Shown here piece by piece: positions 25,692 through 34,800 of a DNA stretch of 64,000 nt. The stretch lies in the NCBI GenBank assembly GCA_964576515.1, contig CAZNUW010000005.1, positions 200,833 to 264,832 of the forward strand. The letters are read 5' to 3'. The notes below the pieces were generated by a model, which was not told where the DNA came from, did not search any database, and saw only the letters and a program-made list of their open reading frames with translations. The translations under genes were made by a program, and so were the position numbers. Source of the stretch: SHVO01 sp964576515. GTDB taxonomy: Bacteria; Pseudomonadota; Alphaproteobacteria; Rhodospirillales; Rhodospirillaceae. Positions within the stretch are counted from its first letter, which is position 1, and each line of letters opens with the position of its first letter.

Positions 25692-27020
25692 TTAAGCGAG
25701 AAGTTCGCCGATCTCGCTGGAGTTCGCGTTGCTCTTGGTGCCCCACGTGTTGACATCGCAGCCCATGAGCTTGAGCGCGGTGTAACCCAGGCGGCAAACC
25801 GTGCTGCCGTTGCCCGGAATGTGCAGGCCGGTCTTCACCTTGCCGCCGGCGCGGCCGGCGGTCATCACGGTGAAGCCGTCCAGCGAGTGGACGCGGGCAT
25901 AACCGACGTCGGTGTCGGCCATGATGAACACGTTGTCGAGCAGCGTGCCGTCGCCTTCCTTCACTTTCGTGAAGGCGTCGACGAAGTACGCCCAGCCTTC
26001 AAACGACCGGCGGGTGAACCACGAGGCGTTGACCTGATAGTTCAGTTCCGGATCCAGACGTTCTTCGTGCGTACAGGTGTGGTGCGGCTTCTCGTAGCCC
26101 GGCTTCGTGGTGTTGGCGCCGGCGTAGCTCATGTTGAACACGCGCGTCTGATCGCAGGCGACCGCCATGACCATGATGTCGGTCATCAGCTTGTGACGCG
26201 AGGCGATAAGCGAGGATTCGCCGCCCGGCGCGGTTTCCTTGTCGAGCGCCTTGGGCTGCTTGCACGAGGCGATCGGCGTGGGCTTGGTGAGCTGCTGATC
26301 GAACTGACGCTCGAGGTGGCGCAGGCCGGTGAAGTACTGATCGAGGCGGGCCCGATCTTCCGCGCCGACGCGGGCGTTGATCTGCTTGGCTTCGTCCATC
26401 ACGCCGGACAGCACGCTCTTGCGCACCATGATCTTCGGGTTCGGCGTGAACGACGGTGCGTTGGGATCCTGGAAATCCGGCCCGAAGACGCGCTGATAGA
26501 ACGCGATGGGCGAGAATTCCGGCACCGTTTCGGTGGTCTGGTTCTCGTACGAATGCGTGTCGCGCACGTCGCCCGTCGCCGTGGCGGTCAGGGTCTTGAA
26601 GCGCGTGGTGCGGCCGATCTGGTTCGAGACCGTGATGTCGATGGTCTCGCCCGGATTGTCGCCGCCGGCTTTCGGCGCGATGCCCGAACGGCTGATGATC
26701 CAGCCCGACGAGTGGCAGAGCAGCGGGCAATCGTCGCGGAACGCGGTGAAGTTCGTGAGCACGTTCATGTGCTGCTTGATCGACGCGAAGGGCAGCGCTT
26801 CTTCCTTCAGGTCAAAGTCGGCGCCGATCTTGTTGGGAACGAAGATGTTCCGCTGCATACCAAGGTGCCAGTACCAGGTGCCAAAACGCACCGGCATGGG
26901 CGATCCGTCGGCGAGCGCGGTGCCGTTGCCGTTCAGGAATACATTGAGAAGCGGAAGGCCGACCGTAACGGCGCCGCCCCCAACCATGCCGCGAAGGGCC
27001 TGACGTCTTGAAAGATCCAT
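25692..27020 (-). CDS. DUF1552 family exported protein
   Basis: This encodes 442 aa. The N-terminus MDLSRRQALRGMVGGGAV is a twin-arginine-like (SRRQxL) export signal followed by a hydrophobic stretch, as is usual in DUF1552 (PF07586) proteins. Seen: PMPVRFGTWYWHLGMQ, LTNFTAFRDDCPLLCHSSG, LDQYFTGLRHLERQFDQQL, RVFNMSYAGANTTK and VFIMADTDVGYARVHS match the family by length and order. The biochemical role is unknown. In many bacteria such genes sit with DUF1592/DUF1588 cytochrome-like partners; none is present here. The ATG at 27020 is preceded by GAGGAG; a longer frame to 27209 has no signal or site. 199 nt separate it from receptor E downstream. Confidence 0.85.
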   Translation of the reverse strand: MDLSRRQALRGMVGGGAVTVGLPLLNVFLNGNGTALADGSPMPVRFGTWYWHLGMQRNIFVPNKIGADFDLKEEALPFASIKQHMNVLTNFTAFRDDCPLLCHSSGWIISRSGIAPKAGGDNPGETIDITVSNQIGRTTRFKTLTATATGDVRDTHSYENQTTETVPEFSPIAFYQRVFGPDFQDPNAPSFTPNPKIMVRKSVLSGVMDEAKQINARVGAEDRARLDQYFTGLRHLERQFDQQLTKPTPIASCKQPKALDKETAPGGESSLIASRHKLMTDIMVMAVACDQTRVFNMSYAGANTTKPGYEKPHHTCTHEERLDPELNYQVNASWFTRRSFEGWAYFVDAFTKVKEGDGTLLDNVFIMADTDVGYARVHSLDGFTVMTAGRAGGKVKTGLHIPGNGSTVCRLGYTALKLMGCDVNTWGTKSNANSSEIGELLA

Positions 27021-27246
27021 AGCGCTTCTCCTCATCCCGGGCTCGAAGGTCTTGGAAGAGGGAAGCGTATCGGAAAAGCGCAACAATTCCCATGCCGAAA
27101 GGCCATAGGGTGTTGGAAGATCAATGTTTTGCCGCACCGCACAAAAATCGGCGCGCGGGTTTAGTTTTTTTAATACGCTCTGAAAGTCATCTGAAGTGCC
27201 GGGGCACAATCACAATCTAAAGTAGATAATGATCCAGGAAATCACG

Positions 27247-27975
27247 TCAATTGAAGACGGCCGCCACGTCGGCCGGAGTCATGACGCGATAGGCGCCGGG
27301 CGCGAGATCGGCCGGCAGCGCCAGCGCGCCCACCCGGTCGCGGTGCAGAGCCTCCACATGATTGCCCACCGCGGCGAACATCCGGCGCACCTGATGATAG
27401 CGGCCTTCGGTGACGCTCACCCGCGCCTGGGTCGGCGAGAGCACCTCCAGCGCGGCCGGCGCGAGGGGCTTCGTTTCGCCTTCCAGCATGAGCGTGCCGG
27501 CGGCGAAGATTCCGGCTTCGTCGCCGCGCAGGGGCCGCGCGAGGGTCGCGACGTAATGTTTGCTGACATGATGCTTCGGCGAAATGATCCGGTGCAAAAG
27601 CGCGCCGTCGTCCGTCATCAGCAGAAGGCCGGATGTCTCCTTGTCCAATCGGCCGACGGTGGAGATCGCGGGATCGCGCCGCCGCCAGCGCGCCGGCAAC
27701 AGACTGTACACAAGCGGCCCGGATTCCTTGTGCGAACAGGTCACGCCGAGCGGTTTGTGCAGCATGAGGGCGAGGCCCTGCAGCGGGTCGAGCGGTTCAT
27801 CGTTCACAAGAAGGCGCGCGGGCAGATCGGGAGCGACCGGGATGCGGGCGCCCGCGTCCTTCACCGGCGCGCCGTCGAGCACGACAACCCCATGACGCAC
27901 GAGTTCGTGAATATCGTTGCGTGACCCGTAGCCAAGATTGGCAAGCAGGCGATCCAACCGTGATGTCCCGCTCAT
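27247..27975 (-). CDS. rsuA: 16S rRNA pseudouridine synthase RsuA
   Basis: This encodes 242 aa: an S4 RNA-binding domain (SRLDRLLANLGYGSRNDIHELVRHG...) and then the RsuA/RluB/RluE pseudouridine synthase domain. The catalytic motif GRLDKETSGLLLMT holds the Asp. KPLGVTCSH, SKHYVATL and EGRYHQVRRMFAAVGN are family-typical. RsuA makes pseudouridine 516 in 16S rRNA; the length (231 aa in E. coli) and sequence fit that enzyme better than RluE. Its ATG overlaps the stop of the methyltransferase gene (ATGA at 27972-27975), so it is translated as the last gene of the Pfa operon. Confidence 0.93.
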   Translation of the reverse strand: MSGTSRLDRLLANLGYGSRNDIHELVRHGVVVLDGAPVKDAGARIPVAPDLPARLLVNDEPLDPLQGLALMLHKPLGVTCSHKESGPLVYSLLPARWRRRDPAISTVGRLDKETSGLLLMTDDGALLHRIISPKHHVSKHYVATLARPLRGDEAGIFAAGTLMLEGETKPLAPAALEVLSPTQARVSVTEGRYHQVRRMFAAVGNHVEALHRDRVGALALPADLAPGAYRVMTPADVAAVFN

Positions 27976-28889
27976 TTCGTTGCCTCGTACACTTTGAAAC
28001 CCTGTCCCTGGGCGCGCAGCGCAACGGAGGTGAACATCTCGCCCAAACCGGATTCATAAGGCAGGTGCCGGTTGGCGACGAGCCAGACCGTGCCGCCGGC
28101 GCGCACCATGCGATGGCTTTGTTGCACGAAAGCCTGCCCCAGCGCCCTGTCTTCCTGGCCGCCGTCATGGAACGGCGGGTTCATCACGACGAAGTCGAGA
28201 CTTGCGAACGACAGACGGCGCACGTCGGCCCAGTGGAAGGCGGCGCGCGGGTCTTCGATATTGCGCCGGGCCGCGGCGACCGCGCGGCGATCGATGTCGA
28301 TAAGATCGAGATGCGCGACGCCGGCATGGGACAACACCGCGCGCGCGATGACGCCGATCCCACAACCGAGATCCGCGCCGCGGCCGGTCAAGGGAGGCAA
28401 AACGGACAGAAGGAGCGCCGTGCCGGGATCGATGCGATCCCAACTGAACACGCCGGGCTGCGTCCAATATCCGATGTCCACGCGGAAACGCTGTTCGCCG
28501 GCGGCGATGGCCGCCGCGACGGCGGCATCCCGCAGCGCCGCGGGCCGGACCGCGCGGCAGAGGCGTTGATGGCGACCGCTGGAGGCCGCGACGGCGCAGC
28601 CAAAGGCTTCCAGCTCTTTCGCGATGCGATTGCCGCCTTTGTCGCGCGGCGCCATGGCGGCAAGGGCCCCCCCGGAGGCGAGCGCGCGCAAGGCCAAGGC
28701 CAAGCTGTATTGCCGTTCAACGGTGCCCGGCGGCGCGGCCATCACGAGGTCGGACAACGTCCCCGGCAGAAGATCCTCCAGCGCGCGCGCGCCGGGAACC
28801 GACGGAGAAAATTGCGTCGCATCGTGCGGACTTGCCGCGAGATCGGGATTTGGCGCGCCGAAGACGCCGGAGATCGAATCGCCGCTCAC
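27972..28889 (-). CDS. RsmC-like class I methyltransferase
   Basis: This encodes 305 aa of a two-part methyltransferase as in RsmC/RlmG (16S rRNA G1207 or 23S G1835 N2-methylation): a degenerate N-terminal half, then an MTS domain with GADLGCGIGVIARA (SAM binding), the IDIDRRAV acidic loop and VVMNPPFHDG, the NPPF motif of N-methyltransferases. The start is GTG at 28889, in the overlap GTGA with the stop of the megasynthase at 28886-28888. An open frame continues upstream to 29567 but only by reading out of frame through the megasynthase. Exact RNA target uncertain. Its 3' end overlaps rsuA. Confidence 0.85.
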   Translation of the reverse strand: MSGDSISGVFGAPNPDLAASPHDATQFSPSVPGARALEDLLPGTLSDLVMAAPPGTVERQYSLALALRALASGGALAAMAPRDKGGNRIAKELEAFGCAVAASSGRHQRLCRAVRPAALRDAAVAAAIAAGEQRFRVDIGYWTQPGVFSWDRIDPGTALLLSVLPPLTGRGADLGCGIGVIARAVLSHAGVAHLDLIDIDRRAVAAARRNIEDPRAAFHWADVRRLSFASLDFVVMNPPFHDGGQEDRALGQAFVQQSHRMVRAGGTVWLVANRHLPYESGLGEMFTSVALRAQGQGFKVYEATK

Positions 28890-31800
28890 GACGAACCAAC
28901 GTCCATGGCGGTAAAGACCTCGGCTTCGATGACTTTCACCGGATAGGCGCGCTCGCCGACGGTACACAGAGAAACACGCGCATCGAAGGCGACGGCGCTT
29001 GGATGAACACGCGCGCGCCGCGCGACGTGATCCTTCGCGACAATCGCGGCGGAAAGGGCGCGGCCGGACAGACCGGCGCAGCCGTAGATCGCCGCGACCG
29101 TGCCCGGCAACCAGTCCGACGCCGCGACATCGCGCGGATCCAGGACAGTCGCAGCGCCGTCGGCGCACGACAAACCCGCGCCTTCGACAAACACGGCGTC
29201 CGCGAGGAACGCGCGGCGCGACGTCGGTGATAAGCGGCCCAGCGGACCTTTCGGCAGCCCGGTGTAGATGAGGACGCCGTCGGCCCAAAGGCCGCCCTCG
29301 CCGTCCGCGCCCAGGCGCACCTGGAACGCGAAACGCGGATGACGGGCGTCCGGGTCGATACAACGGACATCGGCGACCGCGCGAGTCGCCGCGCCCAGCG
29401 GCGCATGAACGCGAAGATGCGCGAGACCGGTGGGATAGCCCACATGATCGGCGTTCCAACCGGACACCCACTGTTCGAGGGCGTCGTTGGGGATGATATG
29501 CGTCACACCGTCGAGCAGGAGCGCGCGGCGCACGGCCGCGGCCATTCGCGCATCCACATCGAGCCATCCCCTGCCCCCGTCGGCGCCGCGCGTCGCGCGC
29601 GCAAGCCCCTGGAACGCGGGACCGTGGAACAGATGGCCGGCGCGATAGAGATCGCGTTCATGCCCGCGTTCATGCACGACGGGCGCGTCGGTGGTGATGA
29701 CGGAAAGCGCCGGCGCATCGCCGCCGTTTGCGGCGACGGCGACAGCGACGAAACCACCGGTCGGCTTTTCGGTTTCGAGGGTGACACGCGCGCCGTCGAC
29801 AACAAGGCGCGTACGTTGCGGTTCGGCGCCGAACGCGAGCCAGCGGCGCGCTGTGAAATCACGCACGAGACCCGGAACATCTTCATCACCGTCATATGTG
29901 CCCCGACACAATATACGGTCGGCCATCGCCATCAAAGGCAAGGCGGGAATGACGTACGTGGGCGCGTGATCGGCCAACCACGGCTGCGCGTTCACATCGA
30001 ACACCTGTTCGCCGTGGCCCGCGCGGTCGAAGATCAACTTCGTGCCGAGGGTGGCTTCATAGATCTTGAGACCGTCGACCCATGCACTCGCGCGGGCAAC
30101 GACCGTTACGCCGTCGGCTTCGATGCGACGTTCCAAAATCTCGGCTTGGGTGACAACGGACGTCGCCCAGGGACGAACCTGACCGCGATACTTCCAAACG
30201 ACGCGGTCGGTCTCTGTGACGGGCAGGAAAGCGGGTGACGGTGCGCCCTGCGCGTATCCGCGCCGCAGGAGATCGGCCTTCACCACTTGCAACATCGCTT
30301 CGACGCCGAGCGAACCGGGCTGCACGGGGTCCTGGAAGAAGTGCGCCTTGAAGAACCAGGATTCCGGATCGACGGCCTTCTCGCCACGGATCAAGCCCTG
30401 CTTTTTCGCGCCGCCGTCAGGCCACCACCCCGTGATGCGGTCGACCATGAGCATCTTGTCGCCCGCGACGGCGCGGCCCCATGCGGTGTCCCGCAAAATA
30501 AAGGGAAGATGCGCGGGTGCATCGTGCAACGCACGATCGTCTTGCGAGGGCGCCAATCCAGCCTGCGCGGCGAGCGCTTCGGCGGGGAAGAAACCAAAAA
30601 CGGTCTCCATTTCATGCACCACACCCACCGCGTCAGACGTGGTGACATGGAAGGCGAGGATGATCATGGCGCCGGCGCGCGAAAGGCTGGTGAGCTTTGC
30701 GTCCGTTATCAGTCGGCCCGTCGCCGGCGTGACTTCGCCGTGGACCCGCGCCGTGCCGTCGAGATTGCGGAAATAGACCTCGCCCTCGATCTCGCGCGCC
30801 GCACCTATATAGGAGGCCAACCAGCCGCATGGCTGGAGCCCCACTTCCATCAAGACCGCGTAAGGCATTGCGCCGCGCGGCGTTTCGGCGAAATACCAGG
30901 CGTCGGGCGGCACCGTGTATTCAGCGGAGACGAACGCGCCGGTGGTCATACCGCCGATCGCGCCGTCGATGCGCGCGATGCGCGTCATGAAGTGATAGGG
31001 ATCGCCGGGCAGGCGCGCGACGCGGGTGCCGTCGTCGAATCGGCGATAGAAGGGGCCAAAGGCTTCGCTGGGCCGCCCGACCGCGCAGGCCATCAGCGAG
31101 CGATAGTCGAAGGCGAAACCGTCGACCACGGCGGAGGGCCGCGCGGGTTCAGGGTCGCTCACGGCGTCGGTTTTCGCCATGGGCCAATCGGGCACGAGGC
31201 GCAGCGCGAGGCGCGGACAGTGGAACGCCTTCAGGCCGTCGACGGTGCACAGCACGTCCGCCCACAGGACCGGTTGCGGGCCAAGGGCCAGTTCCTCGAC
31301 ATGCACCTCGTAGACGATGTTGCGCGCGCGCGGCGTGACCTGGCCCCGGCAGCGCAGACGGAAGGTTTCCTCCGGCAGCGGCTCGAACCGCCAGCCGTCG
31401 CGGTTCAGGGTGAGGCCGAGGCCCGCCATGTAAACGCTCATCGCCTGCAGGCAGGCCTCGAACATCAAGGTGCCGGGCATGCAAGGATCGTTCTTGAAGT
31501 GACCGTCGAAGAACCAATCGTTCGGGCTGACGGGCCATTCGGCGCGCAGGTACCCGCGGCCCCAAGGACCGCCCTTTGGCTGGAAGTGCGTGACGCGTTC
31601 GAGCAGCAGCATCCGGCCCACGGGCGGGGCGGGCGAGCGGGTGTGGCATCCGCTGAGCGAGAAAGCCGGACCGAAACACGCCGCGAGATCGCCTTTGGCA
31701 AAAGCGTCCAGCGCCGCGCGGTCGAAGGCCATGCGGTCGGTGACGACGGTGGGCTTATCAAGACGGCTTTCGGCAAGCGGTTTCGGCTTCGTGGTTTCGG

Positions 31801-34800
31801 CCGACCACAAGACGCCGTCGGAGTCGGCCAGTTCTTCATCCGTGAAGAACCCGGCCTGGCCGTTGCGCACGGAGATGCGGTGCGCGCCCGCGACGTGGCA
31901 ATCGTAGTGGAAGAAGAACAGACGCACGTCGCCCAAGGACGTATGGCTGTCGATGGCGATATCGTAGCGCAGGGTTTCACCGACGGCGGGCAACGGACCG
32001 TGATAGGTCAGCTCGCACCCCAAGAGGCGGTACACGCGTTCGCCGCGATTGAGGAAGTCGATGCCGAGCCAGGAGATGAGCAGGAGATCCGCCTGACCGG
32101 ACTCCACGACAAGCCCGGCGGGCATGCGTCCGTGATGCACATACCAGGCGTCGGCGGTGACGTCGGTTTCGGTGACGATGGAGCCTGTGGTCATCGATCC
32201 GGCCACGGCGTCGATGGTCATGACCCGGTCAGCGAGCAGAAGCGGCGGCATCGGCATACGCACGATGCGCGTCACATCGTCGAGCACGGCGAACTGTTCG
32301 CCCCACACCTCGGACAACCGGCCGGAGGAGAGTTTTTCAAGATCGGCGCGGCCATGCAGGGGCGCGGGCGTGGAGACAGGCGCGGACACCGCACGCGGCG
32401 GCGCATCTTGCTGTGGATACGCGATACCCCCGACGATATGGAGGAACGCCGCATGGGCGTGCGCGGCGGTTTGCATATAGGCGAGATGCTGCGCGGTGAG
32501 CGATTCATGCAGGCGCGCCGCGGCGGCGGCGGCGCCCGGCATGGGATCGCGGCGCGACGCGCGCGCTTGGTGTGCGGCAGCTTGCGGCCATGCAACTGAC
32601 TGATCGCGGACCGGCGCGAGACGCGGCGGCAACGGAAGGACGGCCGCCTTATGACGCCCCGGCACCGCCGGCCACCGCGCGGGCAAGCGCAACAACGGCG
32701 TCGACGGCGCGGCCTTTTCCTCGGTCATGTTCACGAAACCGTCGAGGCGCATGGGTACGCCCGCCGCCAAAAGCTGAAGCACGGACTCGGCGGCGGCTTC
32801 CCACGACGAAGCACCGAAGCGATCAAGGGCGACGGCGAGATGCGGGCGGTCGCCCAACACGGCGCGGATCGCGCGGGCGCAGGTATCGCGCGGCCCGTGT
32901 TCGATGAAGATGCGCACACCGTCGTCCCACGCCTGACGGATAGTCGCCGGGAAATCCACCGTGTGCGCGGCTTGATGGGTGAGCGCGTCGGCGACGGACT
33001 GTTGTGTGACCTCATAGGCGCGGTTGTGCGCGTTGCTATAGAAGCGAACACCGCCGGGCGCGGCGGTGGAACGGTTGTGCAGCCGACGCCACAGCCCGGC
33101 CGCATCGCCGATCGCAGGCGTGTGGCAGGCGAGGCTGATATTGAGCCGTGTCGCGCGATGAGGTCCGAGACGTTTGACCGCCGCCCCGCAGGCCGCCGCC
33201 GTTCCGGCGATGATGCAATCGTCCGGCGCGGTCACGATGGCGAGATCGGCGCCGGCCACAAGGGCCGCGCGCACATCGTCCACCGGAGCTAAAATCTGCC
33301 ACGTCTCCCACGCGTCGTGAGCGATGCCGTGACGATCCCAATAGGCGTGCACGGCTGCGTAGGCGCCGGAGAGGGCGTACGCGTAGAGACCTTCGTCGCG
33401 CACCGCGGTCATGAGACCGGCCATGTCGGTCCAGGCGCCGAGGGCAAACAGCGCATTGGTCTCGCCCGACGAGAGCCCGATGGCCGCTTGCGGCGTAATC
33501 GCGAGAACATCACGCGTGAGCGCGGCGTGCGCCTGACACAGGAACGACGACGCGGTCAGGAGAGGGTAATCGCCCATATGCGGTTGGGGCGCGAGGTCGT
33601 AGATCCAACCGGCGAGTTCGCGCACAAGCGGACATTGTTCATGGACGCGGTCGGCCAAGACCGGCAAACGGCGCAGGAGATCCTGGCCCATGCCGCGATA
33701 GGCCGCCGCCGCGCCCGTGAAGACAAAAGCGACGTCGCCGGATAGCGGCGCATGGGCGAGCGCGATGTTAGGGTCGCGCGGCGCGGTCCCGTTGTCGAGA
33801 CACTCCAGGAGAACCGCGCGGCGTGCGACGATGTCCGCCGGAGCGCCGTGGATCGCCGCGCGCGGGCCGCGCCCGGGGCGCGCGAGATCGGCGGCGGCGA
33901 GCGCCCGGTCCGCCGCGACGGCGGCGCGCAAGGCCGCGATATCGTCGCCTTCATAGACCCGGATTGTCGTATCGCGCAGCGAGACATATTCATCTTCGCG
34001 CAGATGGATCGTACGCGGTGACGCCATCAGCGGCGTCACCGTCACGCTGATGCGGCGCGGATCCTTGTTCGCGAGCCACGGGAGCGTCTTGCGCCCGGGA
34101 CGCGGCCATGTCCGGCGCGCGAGCGCGAAGACCGCGGCCGCGACATCGCGCAATCCGGCGGCAACATGGGCATGGCCGAGCCCGGCATCGAGCGCCTGTT
34201 GAACGTCCGTCCAGGACTCTCCTTCGCGATCGTCGAGCACCGCGAGCACGGTTTCGCCCGCCGCGCGCGCATCGTCGACGCGTTTCAGGACGAGGCTGAC
34301 GGCGGCATCCGCAGGCGCGGGCCGGTCGGGGAGAAGCTGCGCGAGGGCGAAACCGGTGACGGGATCGTCGGGCGTGTCGACCGCGCCGACAAGGGCCGCA
34401 TCGATCTCACCGGTCTCAAGCATCCGCGCGGCGATGCGCAAGGCTTCCAGGCCGGAGGCCTCCTCCGCCGCGACGGTGAAGCTGGGGCCGCGCAGATCAC
34501 ATTGGGCGTTGAGCCGATTGGCGGGCATGTTCGGCATGCAGCCGATCACATGGGCCGCGACCATCGCGCCGACACCCGCGTCGTCGCGCGCCGCGTCCGG
34601 CGCGAGGTCCGGTAAGCGCAAACGGTAGGCGTGGCGGCAGGCGTCGGCCGCGCATTGCGCGCCGACGATGACAGCCGTGTTGGCGGGCAAAGTCACATCC
34701 GCTATCGACTCGAGCGCGGCGGCCAGCATCAAGGCGTGCTGCGGCACGCTCTGGCGCAGATCGTTGGGCGGGATGCGCAAGCCGGCCATCGGCAGCGTGA

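Noticed and set aside
27972..29567. Longer N-terminus for the RsmC-like methyltransferase
   Set aside because: The extra 226 residues come from reading the megasynthase C-terminal region in another frame; the GTG at 28889 is the coupled start.
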